Positions 24,901 to 35,106 are shown, counted from the stretch's first letter. The stretch is 64,000 bases of DNA from Nitrosospira briensis (GCF_900115125.1 NZ_FOVJ01000003.1:1-64000), one strand, 5' to 3'. The notes: a model not told the origin generated them from the letters alone. Numbers and translations: made by a program.

Positions 24901-25514
24901 GAAATCGACCAAGCGTGGGTAATCAGCACAGCCCTCGATTTACTGCAGACACTTTCCAGCCTCTCGAAATGTTTGTAGTAAAAGGGAAGGCTTATGCAAT
25001 CTGCCCTACCCGTGATTATGTTAATTGGATTAGGTGTGAGGAACTCCTTACTGTAGCGCATTTTCTTCTTAGAAATCGATTCCCAAAAGACCAGACGGTT
25101 CCCACCGCCGTTTACGTGATCTAAAGCCCTAATGTGACTTTGTTGGTTAGCGAGGTTAGATCGATGGCTGCAGTACCAGTGTATCTCGGAACCTTGGCAC
25201 ATTCTCTAAAATAGAAGAAACCCCGGTTAGGCTGGTTCCCCTAATTCAGAAACCCTTCTGCAGCCGTTTCCCTTCGGCAGAAAAATGGCAAGCCGCCTTT
25301 AATCATCTCATGCGTCCTTTTCCTCATCCTGCTGAAACATTGCGCCGCCGCAGCGAGCGCCATGTTCCACAAAGATAAGTTTGGATGTAGCGAAGCCAAG
25401 CTCACGATGCCAGACTGCTGAGCGAAAGCAGTGCTACATCCGCTCAGCCGCGCAACGGTGACAATGCTAAAATGCTTCGTCACTCTCTGATATTCAATAT
25501 AGCAGGCGCAGAAC
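24901..25514. other. Intergenic region, no feature recognised
   Basis: About 600 bases between the PEP-CTERM gene and the PTS operon. Short frames here lack ribosome-binding sites and protein-like composition. A weak hairpin (TTCTGC … GCAGAA, about 25255-25281) is present but I see no riboswitch or clear terminator. The PTS promoter must lie in the last part but I cannot place it. Confidence 0.4.
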
Positions 25515-25910
25515 ATGATCGGAATTCTAATTATCTCGCACGGCAATCTGGGCGATAGTCTCATTCACTGCGCTAACCACGTCATGGGAGAGAAGTCACA
25601 GTATTTGGCGCATCTAAGCATTAACATCCAGGACGACCCGGACGTTGTCCTGCCCAGGGCGCGCGAATTAGTGAAGGAGTTGGATTGCGGCGATGGCGTA
25701 CTGTTGTTGAGCGATATCTGCGGCGCAACGCCATGCAATATTGCCAATCGGCTGATCAGCCCGGGGAAGGTGGAATGCCTTGCTGGAGTCAATCTCCCCA
25801 TGCTGGTCCGGGCGCTCACTTATCGTAATGAATCACTCCTGGTAGCTGGGGAAAAAGCATTGGCTGGCGGCAGGGAAGGCGTGATGCGCCTTGATCCGGG
25901 GACCGCATAA
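25515..25910 (+). CDS. PTS EIIA component, mannose family (ManX-like)
   Basis: A 131-residue EIIA of the fructose/mannose-type superfamily. The phosphorylated His is His9 in MIGILIISHGNLG, and the family motif LLLSDICGATPCNIA and VNLPMLVRAL follow. It receives phosphate from HPr. No EIIB, EIIC or EIID permease genes follow, so as in many betaproteobacteria this looks like a regulatory rather than sugar-transporting PTS. It overlaps the HPr start by one base (ATAATG), implying translational coupling. Confidence 0.93.
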   Translation: MIGILIISHGNLGDSLIHCANHVMGEKSQYLAHLSINIQDDPDVVLPRARELVKELDCGDGVLLLSDICGATPCNIANRLISPGKVECLAGVNLPMLVRALTYRNESLLVAGEKALAGGREGVMRLDPGTA

Positions 25911-26179
25911 TGCAATACAGGGAAGTCAGGATCCTGAACAAACTTGGCATGCACGCGCGTGCCTCAGCAAAGCTCACCCAATTGGCCGGTCGATTTGGCA
26001 GCGAGGTATGGCTATCGCGAAACGACCGTAAAGTTAATGCGAAAAGCATTATGGGGGTCATGATGCTGGCTGCAAACCAGGGCGTTACTCTCGGGATCGA
26101 AACAACAGGTAAGGATGAGGTCGAAGCAATGCAGGCACTGGTGGATTTGATCGAAAATCGTTTCGGGGAAAGCGAGTGA
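25910..26179 (+). CDS. ptsH: HPr phosphocarrier protein
   Basis: An 89-residue HPr that passes phosphate from enzyme I to EIIA. The active-site His15 is in NKLGMHARASAKL, and the regulatory Ser46 sits in VNAKSIMGVMML as in HPr kinase targets. It is translationally coupled at both ends: start within the EIIA stop, and its TGA overlaps the GTG start of ptsI (GTGA). Normal length; no anomalies. Confidence 0.95.
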   Translation: MQYREVRILNKLGMHARASAKLTQLAGRFGSEVWLSRNDRKVNAKSIMGVMMLAANQGVTLGIETTGKDEVEAMQALVDLIENRFGESE

Positions 26180-27903
26180 GCTTCGTGCTGCACGGTGTGG
26201 GGGTTTCCGGCGGAATCTCGGTGGGCCGCGCTCATCTCGCATCCCACGCCGCGCTGGAGGTGGCCCACCATGTCGTACCGAAGGATCAGGTCAGCAACGA
26301 AATATCCCGTCTCGACACCGCTTTCACAGCGGTTCGTGAAGAGCTTGAGGCATTGCATGCCTCTGTTGTCAGTGGCCCCGCTGCCGCGGAATACGGCGCA
26401 TTTCTTGATTTGCACCGGATGATCCTGGACGATCCCACTCTCTCCACGGCAGCCAAAACCTATATTGCTCAGAATCAGTGTAATGCCGAATGGGCTATTA
26501 CTCAGCAAATGGGCGTATTGATGGCGCAGTTTGAAGAGATCGAGGATCCGTATCTCCGAGAACGGAAAACGGATGTCATTCAAGTAGTGGAAAGAGTTCT
26601 TAAAGCTTTGCTTGGCCATCCGGGTTATGTTCCAGCCCCGCTAAAGCATGACGGCGCCAGTATTCTGGTCGCGCACGATTTAAGTCCGGCCGATGTGCTG
26701 CAGTACAAACAGCACTGGTTTATCGCATTTCTCACTGACCTGGGCGGCTTGACTTCGCACACAGCCATCGTTGCCCGCAGCCTCAATATTCCATCCATCG
26801 TAGCGCTGCATCATGCCCGCCAGCTTATCCGTGACAATGATGTGCTGATCGTGGACGGCAACCAGGGGGTGGTAATAGTCGATCCGGACGAGCATGTGCT
26901 GTCTGAGTACCGCCTGCGCCAGAGCCAGCTTGAACTGGAAAAGCAGAAGCTGAAGCGGATCAAGACCACCGCCGCTACGACGCTCGATGGTACAACCATA
27001 GAATTGCACGCCAATATCGAACTGCCTCAGGACGTCGAGCAGGTGAAAGACAACGGAGCGACAGGCATCGGTCTGTTCCGCAGCGAGTTCCTGTTTCTCA
27101 ATCGCGACACCTTGCCCGACGAGGACGAGCAGTTCGAAGCTTACCGGACGGTGGCCCGAAAAATGCGGGGACTACCGGTGACGATACGTACATTTGACCT
27201 GGGAGCCGACAAGAATCTTGACAGCGCAAAGCGGGTGGCGGCCAATCCTGCGCTGGGGCTGCGCGCCATCCGCCTGAGTCTGGCCGAACCGCAGATGTTC
27301 AATACCCAGTTGCGCGCGATTCTGCGGGCTTCCCGCTACGGCCAGATTCATATTCTCGTGCCGATGCTCTCCAGTATCCTTGAAATTACGCAGACATTGC
27401 ATTTGATCGAAAATGCCAAGCAAAGCTTGCGCAACGAGAAAATTCCTTTCGACGAAAAAATACAAGTTGGAGGCATGATAGAAATTCCAGCGGCCGCGCT
27501 ATGTCTGGATATTTTCATGCGCAAACTGGATTTCCTGTCAATCGGCACCAACGATTTGATACAGTACACGCTGGCCATCGATCGCGCCGACGACTCTGTG
27601 GCGCATCTCTACGATTCCTTGCACCCCGCGGTGTTGCGATTGGTTGCTCACATCATCCGCAGCGCCAGCCGGACTGGTGTACCGGTATCGGTATGCGGCG
27701 AAATTGCGGGAGATACGGCGTTTACCCGGCTTCTACTCGGTTTCGGGCTACGGTCGTTTTCCATGCATCCTGCACAACTGCTGACCGTGAAACGTGAGGT
27801 GTTGAGAAGCAATCTGCCTGATATCATACCGCTCACGCAAAAAATACTTAAAGCCGATGATCCGGACAAGATTCATACCTTATTGGCAAAGTTGAATGGC
27901 TGA
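26176..27903 (+). CDS. ptsI: Phosphoenolpyruvate-protein phosphotransferase (enzyme I)
   Basis: A 575-residue enzyme I that takes phosphate from PEP and passes it to HPr. Start GTG 26176 overlaps the ptsH stop. The swivel domain contains the phosphorylated His195 in GGLTSHTAIVARSLNIPSIV. The PEP-binding barrel has GIGLFRSEFLFLNRD, ALGLRAIRLSL, GGMIEIPAA and FLSIGTNDLIQYTLAIDR, with the catalytic Cys in VSVCGEIAGD. It completes the manX-ptsH-ptsI regulatory PTS operon. Full length. Confidence 0.96.
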   Translation: MSFVLHGVGVSGGISVGRAHLASHAALEVAHHVVPKDQVSNEISRLDTAFTAVREELEALHASVVSGPAAAEYGAFLDLHRMILDDPTLSTAAKTYIAQNQCNAEWAITQQMGVLMAQFEEIEDPYLRERKTDVIQVVERVLKALLGHPGYVPAPLKHDGASILVAHDLSPADVLQYKQHWFIAFLTDLGGLTSHTAIVARSLNIPSIVALHHARQLIRDNDVLIVDGNQGVVIVDPDEHVLSEYRLRQSQLELEKQKLKRIKTTAATTLDGTTIELHANIELPQDVEQVKDNGATGIGLFRSEFLFLNRDTLPDEDEQFEAYRTVARKMRGLPVTIRTFDLGADKNLDSAKRVAANPALGLRAIRLSLAEPQMFNTQLRAILRASRYGQIHILVPMLSSILEITQTLHLIENAKQSLRNEKIPFDEKIQVGGMIEIPAAALCLDIFMRKLDFLSIGTNDLIQYTLAIDRADDSVAHLYDSLHPAVLRLVAHIIRSASRTGVPVSVCGEIAGDTAFTRLLLGFGLRSFSMHPAQLLTVKREVLRSNLPDIIPLTQKILKADDPDKIHTLLAKLNG

Positions 27904-28125
27904 GGTTTATTCAAGAATGCTTCGAGAGGCCACGTACAGTTGGATTTCTAAGCGTGTGTTTGACATAATTGTCAGTTGTCGATTGCGCTCGTTTCCATGC
28001 CCGGTCGTATAACCGCCGAGCCGGCAGGATCTTCTACCGGGAAAGGGGCACTCGTAATTGCTATCCATTTGCACGTTGCCAACCCTGACCTATCCTCCTG
28101 ACTTCCTGACAAGCCTCTTACCTTG

Positions 28126-29253
28126 ATGCAAGACTCCAACTCTATCGGCATAGTCGAGCCGCAAATTGTGCGTTTCGATACGCCTATGCATTTGAAGAAC
28201 GGGACTGTGCTCGACAGTTACGAGTTGGTATATGAAACCTACGGGGAACTCAACACAGCCAGGTCCAACGCCGTGTTGGTTTGCCATGCGCTTTCGGGTA
28301 ACCACCATCTGGCCGGTTTCTACCCGGACAATCCCAAGAGCGGAGGCTGGTGGAATAATATGATCGGTGCCGGCAAATCGATCGATACGCAAAAATTCTT
28401 TGTCATCGGGGTGAACAACCTCGGTGGCTGCCATGGCTCGACCGGGCCTGCCAGCATCAATGCAAAGACGGGTAAATGCTACGGCCCGGATTTTCCGGTG
28501 GTGACGGTGGAAGATTGGGTGCAAACACAGGTAAGGCTGGCGGATCATCTTGGTATCGATCAGTTCGCCGCAGTCGCGGGCGGCAGCCTTGGCGGCATGC
28601 AGGCCCTGCAATGGACGCTCGACTTTCCGGATAGGGTTCGCCATGCATTGGTTATCGCCGCAGCTGCCAAGTTAACAGCGCAAAACATCGCATTCAACGA
28701 TGTGGCACGCCAGGCGATCATCACTGATCAGGATTTTTACGGGGGAGATTACTATTCGCACGGTGTAGTGCCACGGCGGGGCCTCAGGCTGGCGCGCATG
28801 CTGGGGCATATCACCTATCTGTCCGATGACGCCATGGCTGCTAAATTCGGACGGGAGTTGCGTAACGGATCGCTTGCGTTCGGATTTGACGTGGAGTTCG
28901 AAATAGAATCGTACTTGCGCTACCAGGGAGATAAGTTCGCCGATCAGTTCGATGCGAATACCTACTTGCTGATGACCAAGGCGCTGGATTATTTTGACCC
29001 CGCATACCAGCACAACAACGATTTGAGTGCGGCCTTTCGCGCCGCCAAGGCGAATTTCCTGGTACTGTCATTTACTACCGATTGGCGTTTTTCACCGGAG
29101 CGCTCTCGCGCCATTGTCAGAGCCTTGCTGGATAACGAGCTGAACGTCAGCTATGCGGAAATCACTTCCAGCCACGGCCATGATTCCTTCCTGATGGAAG
29201 ACCGTCATTACCACAGGCTGGTGCGGGCTTATATGGATAGTATCGTTGTATGA
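28126..29253 (+). CDS. metX: Homoserine O-acyltransferase (MetX)
   Basis: Activates homoserine with an acetyl or succinyl group for methionine synthesis. It is an alpha/beta-hydrolase of 375 residues: the nucleophile elbow [15 protein letters not shown] holds the catalytic Ser, and the acid/His part is [10 protein letters not shown] near the end. [14 protein letters not shown] is the family signature. ATG 28126 is preferred to TTG 28123. The next gene, metW, overlaps by 4 bases (ATGA). In the 220 bases upstream a TGACA-TAAT-TGTCA palindrome (27961-27974) might be an operator. Whether it uses acetyl- or succinyl-CoA cannot be decided from the sequence. Confidence 0.95.
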   Translation: MQDSNSIGIVEPQIVRFDTPMHLKNGTVLDSYELVYETYGELNTARSNAVLVCHALSGNHHLAGFYPDNPKSGGWWNNMIGAGKSIDTQKFFVIGVNNLGGCHGSTGPASINAKTGKCYGPDFPVVTVEDWVQTQVRLADHLGIDQFAAVAGGSLGGMQALQWTLDFPDRVRHALVIAAAAKLTAQNIAFNDVARQAIITDQDFYGGDYYSHGVVPRRGLRLARMLGHITYLSDDAMAAKFGRELRNGSLAFGFDVEFEIESYLRYQGDKFADQFDANTYLLMTKALDYFDPAYQHNNDLSAAFRAAKANFLVLSFTTDWRFSPERSRAIVRALLDNELNVSYAEITSSHGHDSFLMEDRHYHRLVRAYMDSIVV

Positions 29254-29903
29254 AACAAGACCATGAGGCCGTGAATACCAAAGACATGACTGACATTACT
29301 ATTCCGTCCATTGCCCATTCCTTCAGGCCGGATTTTGCCGTCATTGCCGCATGGGTGAAGCCGGGCGCAAAGGTGCTCGATCTCGGCTGTGGAGATGGCT
29401 CGCTCATGTGTTTTTTGCGTGAGGCGCGTAATATCCGTGGTTATGGGGTCGAAATTGACGACGCGAATGTTCTTGCCTGCTTCAATAACGGAGTGAACGT
29501 GATTCAGAGCGATCTGGAATCGGGATTGCAAAGCTTCGAATCAGCGTCGTTCGATTATGTCGTTCTCTCGCAAACCTTGCAGGCAGTGAAAAATACCGAA
29601 AACATCATCAAGGAAATGCTGCGGGTAAGCAAAGAAGGCATCGTCTCGTTCCCGAATTTTGGATACTGGAAAAATCGCTTGCAGGTTTTAGCGGGCAACA
29701 TGCCTGTTTCGGAGGCGTTGCCTTATCAATGGTTCGACACCCCCAACATTCATAACTGTACGCTTGGCGATTTTGAGGAATTTTGCGGTCAGCATGGCGC
29801 GCGAATTCTTGAGCGGCGCGTAATGAGTGGAAATCGCCAGGTGGCGATGATGCCTAATTTGCTTGGGATGCTGGCTTTTTACCGGTTTGAACAGCAAAAA
29901 TAG
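29250..29903 (+). CDS. metW: MetW methyltransferase-fold partner of MetX
   Basis: A 217-residue class I SAM-fold protein ([13 protein letters not shown] motif [15 protein letters not shown]). MetW is found next to metX in most beta- and gammaproteobacteria and is reported to be needed for MetX activity. It overlaps the metX stop by ATGA. The family ending ([23 protein letters not shown]…[26 protein letters not shown]) is complete. It converges with ampG across only 9 bases. Confidence 0.93.
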   Translation: MKQDHEAVNTKDMTDITIPSIAHSFRPDFAVIAAWVKPGAKVLDLGCGDGSLMCFLREARNIRGYGVEIDDANVLACFNNGVNVIQSDLESGLQSFESASFDYVVLSQTLQAVKNTENIIKEMLRVSKEGIVSFPNFGYWKNRLQVLAGNMPVSEALPYQWFDTPNIHNCTLGDFEEFCGQHGARILERRVMSGNRQVAMMPNLLGMLAFYRFEQQK

Positions 29904-29912
29904 CCTTCAACA

Positions 29913-31301
29913 TCACTTCAGATGCGCGGGTGAATCCTCGGTTTCGAATTTAGCACGTCCGGCAAGCCATACCAGGACCAGTACCGGCAGGCCGAGTAGC
30001 GCCGTGCCGGTGAAAAAGCTGGCATAACCGTAAGCATCGACGAAGTCGCCGCTGAATCCCGCAATGAACTTCGGCAACAACAGCATCACCGAGCTGAACA
30101 GCGCGTACTGCGTGGCGGAATAGGCAGAGTTTGTCAGGCCGGAAAGATAGGCAATAAAGGCGGAAGATGCGATGCCGGCCGACAGATTATCGGCCGAGAT
30201 AGTGAATATGAGTCCGGTGACGTCGTGTCCGCGTCCCGCCAGCCAGACAAAAAGCAGATTCGTTGCTGCTGACAATACCGCTCCTAGAAACAGCGTGCGC
30301 ATGATGCCGATTTTCGCCGTCAGTACCCCTCCTATGGCAGCGCCGGCAATTGTCATGATAACTCCATAAACCTTGGAGACGGTCGCCACTTCGTCCTTTG
30401 TATAACCCATGTCGACGTAGAAGGGATTGCTCATCACCCCCATCACAACGTCCGAGATGCGGTAAGCCGCAATTAACGCCAGAATCAGCAAAGCCTGGCC
30501 TCCATGACGCACGATAAAGTCCCGGAAGGGCGCTATCATTGCGCCGTACAGCCATGCCAGCAGTTGTGTAAGTCTTTTGTTCAAATGCCAATGAGCAATG
30601 GCTTCGCGGGCGCGGTTCTCATTCTCCGAGATCAGACGGGTGACGGGAACATCCGGCTCACGGATAATCAGGGTGGTAATAATCCCTACCGCCATAAAGC
30701 CCGCCATCGACAGGTAAGCAATCCGCCAGGGCGCGTATTCGTAAGTCGCTTCGGATGGATCCACGGCCGCAGCTATCCACAACGCGCCGGCGGAGGCCAG
30801 AATCATTGCTACGCGGTAGCCAGCTTGGTAAGTGGCAGCCATCGCTCCCTGGAGCCTGGGAGCAACGGCTTCGATTCGATATGCATCGAGGGCGATATCC
30901 TGAGTGGCGGAAGCAAAAGCAACAGCTAGCGCAAAAAATACCGTATGGGTCAGGTTTTGAAGCGGGTCGGTGCTCGCAATACCGATCAGCGCGATGGTAA
31001 TGGCGACTTGCGATAGCAAAAGCCATGCTCGCCGCCTGCCCAGCAAGCGGGTCAACAATGGCAGGGGAAGACGATCCACCAGCGGCGACCACACCCACTT
31101 GAAGCCGTAAGCCAGTCCTATCCAGCTTAGGTGGCCGATAGTGGAACGGTCGATCCCGGCTTCGCGTAACCAGAACGAAAGCGTGCCCAATACGAGTAAC
31201 AGGGGCAATCCAGCGGAGAAGCCCAGCGACAGCATTCCCAGCACGCGGGGATGGGTGTAGATGCGAAAAGCGTGGAGCCAGCCGGACAGCGCGGCTGGCA
31301 T
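29913..31301 (-). CDS. ampG: AmpG-family muropeptide permease (MFS)
   Basis: A 462-residue 12-14-helix major facilitator. Family signs are the early GFSAGLPLLLVLGTLSFWLREAGIDRSTIGHLSWIGLAYGFKWVWSPLVDRLPLP segment (AmpG N-terminus) and ATQDIALDAYRIE. It imports GlcNAc-anhydroMurNAc peptides for cell-wall recycling, which also feeds beta-lactamase regulation where AmpR is present. Single gene; it converges with metW. Confidence 0.9.
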   Translation of the reverse strand: MPAALSGWLHAFRIYTHPRVLGMLSLGFSAGLPLLLVLGTLSFWLREAGIDRSTIGHLSWIGLAYGFKWVWSPLVDRLPLPLLTRLLGRRRAWLLLSQVAITIALIGIASTDPLQNLTHTVFFALAVAFASATQDIALDAYRIEAVAPRLQGAMAATYQAGYRVAMILASAGALWIAAAVDPSEATYEYAPWRIAYLSMAGFMAVGIITTLIIREPDVPVTRLISENENRAREAIAHWHLNKRLTQLLAWLYGAMIAPFRDFIVRHGGQALLILALIAAYRISDVVMGVMSNPFYVDMGYTKDEVATVSKVYGVIMTIAGAAIGGVLTAKIGIMRTLFLGAVLSAATNLLFVWLAGRGHDVTGLIFTISADNLSAGIASSAFIAYLSGLTNSAYSATQYALFSSVMLLLPKFIAGFSGDFVDAYGYASFFTGTALLGLPVLVLVWLAGRAKFETEDSPAHLK

Positions 31302-31479
31302 TATCGTGAATCCACCGTATGGGCGCTGTCCAGGCAGATCGAAGGAGGCAATGTAGAGGGGTTAAATAAATGCATGAACGCGGAGTGGCACAGTCGCGCA
31401 AAGATGGATCGTCTCTTCCAGAACGTCTCTTCCAAAACGATTCCCTAAGATATTCAGCGGCGCCATCAGCACTTGCTTT

Positions 31480-32262
31480 TTAGAGGCTCCAATCGTAGTT
31501 CACTGTAAGCGGCGCGTGATCGCTAAAACGCTGTTCCTTGTAAATGGAGACTTCCTTTGCGGTATTTCCGATGCCTGACGTAGAAATCTGATAATCGATT
31601 CTCCAGCCCACGTTCTTGGCCCAGGCCTGTCCCCGGTTGCTCCACCAGGTATAACCTTCACCCGTCGTATCCGGGTACAGATGGCGATACACATCCATCC
31701 ATCCCAGTTCATCGAGCACGCGCGTCAGCCAGGCCCGTTCCTCGGGAAGAAAACCGCTGTTTTTCAAATTTCCTTTCCAGTTCTTCAGGTCTATCTCCCG
31801 ATGCGCAATGTTCCAATCGCCGCATAGAATGACCTCCCGTCCGCATCTGACGAGCGCGGCCAGATGCCCGAAAAAACGTTCCATGAAGAGAAATTTGGCC
31901 GCCTGCCGGTGCTCGCCGCTGGATCCTGAGGGCAAATACAGCGAGATTATGGAAAGTTTTTCATACATCAACTCGAGGTAGCGACCTTCCGCATCGATTT
32001 CAGCAATTCCCAGGCCTTCAATAACCTGGAGTGGTTGATGCCGAGCGTAAACGCCAACACCGCTATAGCCTTTTTTCTCCGCATAGTGAAAGTAGCCGTA
32101 GTAACCGGATGGGTTCAGCATTTCGGCGGTCATGTCTCCAACCTGGGCTTTCAGTTCTTGCACACAGGCAAAATCGGCGTCTTGTGTTGCGAGCCAATCG
32201 AAAAAGCCTTTACTGAAGGCTGAGCGGATGCCGTTGAGATTGGCTGATATTACTCGAAGCAT
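31480..32262 (-). CDS. xthA: Exodeoxyribonuclease III
   Basis: A 260-residue AP endonuclease and 3'-5' exonuclease of the EEP fold. Visible motifs are MLRVISANLNGIRSA, DFACVQELKAQ (metal-binding Glu), GVGVYARHQP, CGDWNIAHREIDLKNWKGN and SDHAPLTVNYDW (catalytic Asp-His). It acts on abasic sites, so it is functionally related to the yedK product. Single gene, divergent from pyrE. Confidence 0.94.
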   Translation of the reverse strand: MLRVISANLNGIRSAFSKGFFDWLATQDADFACVQELKAQVGDMTAEMLNPSGYYGYFHYAEKKGYSGVGVYARHQPLQVIEGLGIAEIDAEGRYLELMYEKLSIISLYLPSGSSGEHRQAAKFLFMERFFGHLAALVRCGREVILCGDWNIAHREIDLKNWKGNLKNSGFLPEERAWLTRVLDELGWMDVYRHLYPDTTGEGYTWWSNRGQAWAKNVGWRIDYQISTSGIGNTAKEVSIYKEQRFSDHAPLTVNYDWSL

Positions 32263-32496
32263 GGGTCTGATTCTTTAAGGAAAAGTGGTTGACTGGCGGA
32301 AGGCCCGGGCGATTGATATTAACGGTGCTCCGGCTATGTGTGCAGCAGAGCGTGGCAAGATGAGTAAAACCGGATAAGCTCCCGGTCACGAAGGATGTTA
32401 TTCCGGAAAGGCCGCAAAACTCTGATGCAATAGACGCGCGCCGTTCAGCTTAAGCGTTATAATCCGCACGTCCATTTTTCCGGTTTGTCATTAGCG

Positions 32497-33144
32497 ATGT
32501 CCGATTTTCGGCAGGAATTCATCAAGTTTGCCATCAGTCGCAATGTGCTGTGCTTCGGTGAATTCAAAACAAAAGCAGGGCGAATGTCCCCGTATTTTTT
32601 CAACGCCGGCCTGTTCAACGACGGTGATTCCCTCAGGAAACTGGGCCGATTTTACGCTAAAGCGATACTCGCTGCCCAGCTTCCGTTTGACATGCTGTTT
32701 GGCCCTGCCTACAAAGGCATTCCGCTGGTCAGCTCTATTGCCATTGCACTGGCGGAGTGCGGGAATAACTACCCGTTCTGCTTCAACCGCAAAGAGGTGA
32801 AAGACCATGGTGAAGGCGGGAACCTCGTGGGTGCACCGCTTGCAGGGCGGGTGTTGATAGTGGACGACGTCATTTCCGCCGGCGTTTCAGTGGGTGAATC
32901 CGTTCGTCATATTCACGGTTCCGGCGCCGTACCTTCCGGAGTCATTATTGCCCTTGATCGGATGGAGCGGGGCAACGGGGAGCTTTCGGCCGTGCAGGAA
33001 GTTCATCTCGCATACGGGATCCAGGTGACCAGTATCGTCAATCTCGACGACATTACAAATTATCTGGGGACCACGGAGGAAATGGGAAGCAACCTGCGAG
33101 CGGTGAAAGCATATCGCGAGCGATATGGGGTAGGTCAGCAGTAA
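32497..33144 (+). CDS. pyrE: Orotate phosphoribosyltransferase
   Basis: A 215-residue enzyme that makes OMP from orotate and PRPP (pyrimidine synthesis). The PRPP loop is VLIVDDVISAGVSVGES; GRMSPYFFNAGLF, FGPAYKGIPLV and FNRKEVKDHGEGGNLVG are family motifs. The ATG at 32497 is preferred to the TTG at 32485. It converges with the LEA-type lipoprotein gene. Confidence 0.96.
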   Translation: MSDFRQEFIKFAISRNVLCFGEFKTKAGRMSPYFFNAGLFNDGDSLRKLGRFYAKAILAAQLPFDMLFGPAYKGIPLVSSIAIALAECGNNYPFCFNRKEVKDHGEGGNLVGAPLAGRVLIVDDVISAGVSVGESVRHIHGSGAVPSGVIIALDRMERGNGELSAVQEVHLAYGIQVTSIVNLDDITNYLGTTEEMGSNLRAVKAYRERYGVGQQ

Positions 33145-33174
33145 TCTGTTAAATCTTCAGTACCACTGCTGCAT

Positions 33175-33648
33175 TTATTGCGTCTCGTCCGGCGGCAGGG
33201 CAGGTAATGTTATTTCTCCGCTGGAGTCGAAGCTCCTTCCAATGCTTAGTCCCGTTCCACCAAGCCTGCCATACAACTGGTAATCAGCCCTGGTACGATC
33301 CCCGGTAGCCAGCCCGAACGCATGGCGGATTATTGCCGTGGCAGGAACGGTCACGGGCACGGTAATGATTGTTTCTCCAAAGCGCGGTATGGTCCCGCGT
33401 TGATCGCTCACTCCGCTCGCAAAGCTCATTCCGCGTAAATCCAGGTCGAGTGCAACACCGTCATAATCGAGTGGTTTTTCGCCGTGGTTTTGAATTCTCA
33501 ACTGGACTGCGAAGCGTGCTTCCATCCCTTTTCCTTCCAGGGGTTCGAGTCCAGCCACCGAAATCCGGAGTGGATCCTGCAGCTTTAATGCAGCGCATCC
33601 GGAGAGGATGAAAAATAGTCCTGAGATAAGCAATAGGCAACGGTTCAT
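33175..33648 (-). CDS. LEA14-like (WHy-domain) lipoprotein
   Basis: A 157-residue lipoprotein: the signal MNRCLLLISGLFFILSGC ends in the lipobox LSGC. The mature part is a single fibronectin-like LEA type 2/WHy domain (PLRISVAGLEPLEGKGMEARFAVQLRIQNHGEKPLDYDGVALDLDLRGMSFASGVSDQRGTIPRFGETIITVPVTV), found in stress-related periplasmic and plant proteins. The precise role is unknown. It converges with pyrE. Confidence 0.86.
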   Translation of the reverse strand: MNRCLLLISGLFFILSGCAALKLQDPLRISVAGLEPLEGKGMEARFAVQLRIQNHGEKPLDYDGVALDLDLRGMSFASGVSDQRGTIPRFGETIITVPVTVPATAIIRHAFGLATGDRTRADYQLYGRLGGTGLSIGRSFDSSGEITLPALPPDETQ

Positions 33649-33933
33649 GGCCCCACCCGTGTTGTGAATCCAATCATAACTCGAATATTTGATGAATCGG
33701 CGTGTTTCTGCTTATTTTTGGTCTCACAAAGCGTGTGGGCGAGCCTTGCATCTGGCGGAAGGGTTGCATGGACCGAATGCAGGGACCGGAAACCCGCGGT
33801 TGTGGAATTGCATCCCCGCATTTGGGCTGGCGTTAAGGGGTGGAAAGCTCGGAACCTGCTGAACCCCATCCTCTCATATAATCCGGTCGCAGTCGGCACC
33901 GGAGCTCAAGGTAAAGTATCCTGGCGGTTGAGT

Positions 33934-33963
33934 TTGCTCCTGCCCCCCCGGTTGGAGTATTAT
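33934..33963 (+). promoter_or_regulatory. Probable rnpB promoter
   Basis: TTGCTC (33934-33939), an 18-base spacer and TATTAT (33958-33963), placing the start at about 33970, the predicted 5' end of RNase P RNA. The -35 is weak. I see no gene in 33649-33933. Confidence 0.55.
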
Positions 33964-33970
33964 CCCTGTC

Positions 33971-34269
33971 GAAGCTGGCTAGACAATCGCTGCTCGCTTT
34001 CCAGTAATGAAAGGCGAGGGGAGGAAAGTCCGGGCTCCAAAGAGCGGGATGCCGGTTAATGGCCGGCCGCCGTGAGGCGAGGAATAGGGCCACAGAGACG
34101 AGCGTATTAAGTTACGGTGAAACGCGGTAACCTCCATCCGGAGCAAGACCAAATAGGCAGGCAATGATGCTGCTCGCTGAGCCTGCGGGTAGGTTGCTTG
34201 AACGCACGGGCAACCGTGCGTCTAGAGGAATGATTGTCCATGACAGAACCCGGCTTATCGGCCAGCTTC
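33971..34269 (+). ncRNA. rnpB: RNase P RNA (type A)
   Basis: The catalytic RNA of tRNA 5' processing. Conserved blocks are present in order: GAGGAAAGTCCGGGCTCC (CR I), ACAGAGACGAG, GTGAAACGCGGTAACCTCC, GAGCAAGACCAAATAGG and near the end ACAGAACCCGGCTTATCGG (CR V). The terminal helix P1 is formed by GAAGCTGGC (33971-33979) and GCCAGCTTC (34261-34269), which sets both ends. Full length (about 299 bases). Protein-coding frames across it are shadows. Confidence 0.95.
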
Positions 34270-34478
34270 ATTTTGTTCTGGAAGTTCAATTCACCAGAAT
34301 AAACCGCCTGAAAAATACGATATTAACTAAGTTGAAGTCGCGTGGGATCAAGGTTTGGAGAAATACTCTCTTTCCTTTTCTCGACCAGTTTGGTATACAA
34401 TCGGCGATTATTTGCCAAGGCGATCCTTCGCCAAGGCACAGCGTAAGATAAATTTGCGGATCCGAAACCGGAGAAATT

Positions 34479-35066
34479 ATGAAGAAAATATTTGGGTGGG
34501 CTGCGGGGTTGACATGGGCTATTTTAATAGCGCTGCCGGCTCACGCGCAACTCATGCTCGCTCATGAAGGTCACCATTCAGGTGACTGCGCCATCAAGTC
34601 TGGGGCTTTTCCTGTAGCTTTCAGTGTTTATGAAAAACCCAAGGGTGATCTTCCGCCCACTCATGCGTATTGCGATCATGTTCCCGAGACAGGGGAGCTG
34701 TATTTCACCGTCGATTTAACGGATCTTGATTCTCGAGAGATTCCTATTGCACTGCGCATGGTTATGGAAGGGCATGGAGAAGGGGGACATGAGATTCTGT
34801 CCATACCAGCCAAACCCTATCCGTCTGGAAGCATCACATTTTCCGCGACTGTGGAAGAGCTTGGTCAATACGCCTTACTGCTGGAAACCGAGAAGGACGG
34901 CAAGATGACCACAGCGGTACGAATTCCAGTACATGTGGGCGGTGGCGGTGGCCATGATGGACACGGTGGAGGCATTGGAGCGACAGAAATTGTGCTGTTG
35001 CTGGGCATTGCTGGTGCTGCCGCCTTCTTTTTCATGCGTCGTCGGACCAGCGCAAAGATGTCCTGA
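34479..35066 (+). CDS. Exported His-rich protein with C-terminal anchor
   Basis: A 195-residue protein with a signal peptide (…LTWAILIALPAHAQ). Its mature start is His-rich (MLAHEGHHSGDC), a domain of about 120 residues follows (FPVAFSVYEKPKGDLPPTHAYCDHVPETGELYFTVDLTDLDSREIPIALRM), then a Gly/His linker (HVGGGGGHDGHGGG) and one transmembrane helix ending RRRTSAK. The His clusters suggest metal (copper or nickel) binding in the periplasm. Family not recognised. The upstream 200 bases after rnpB contain a short GGCGA-TCCT-TCGCC hairpin only. Confidence 0.8.
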   Translation: MKKIFGWAAGLTWAILIALPAHAQLMLAHEGHHSGDCAIKSGAFPVAFSVYEKPKGDLPPTHAYCDHVPETGELYFTVDLTDLDSREIPIALRMVMEGHGEGGHEILSIPAKPYPSGSITFSATVEELGQYALLLETEKDGKMTTAVRIPVHVGGGGGHDGHGGGIGATEIVLLLGIAGAAAFFFMRRRTSAKMS

Positions 35067-35106
35067 TGCGTCTCAAACCTCGGGACGGTTGATTCATTCT
35101 GCTGCT

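Noticed and set aside
25816-26619. 267-codon minus-strand frame opposite ptsH/ptsI
   Set aside because: Shadow of well-conserved PTS genes, with no family resemblance of its own.
27904-28125. Possible SAM riboswitch before metX
   Set aside because: No conserved riboswitch core or pseudoknot is visible; only a short TGACA/TGTCA palindrome.
30658-31401. 247-codon minus-strand frame in another phase across ampG
   Set aside because: Same region encodes AmpG in frame with complete family motifs; the other frame has shadow composition.
33664-34093. Frames across the RNase P RNA and its promoter
   Set aside because: The region folds as rnpB with all conserved blocks and a closing helix.
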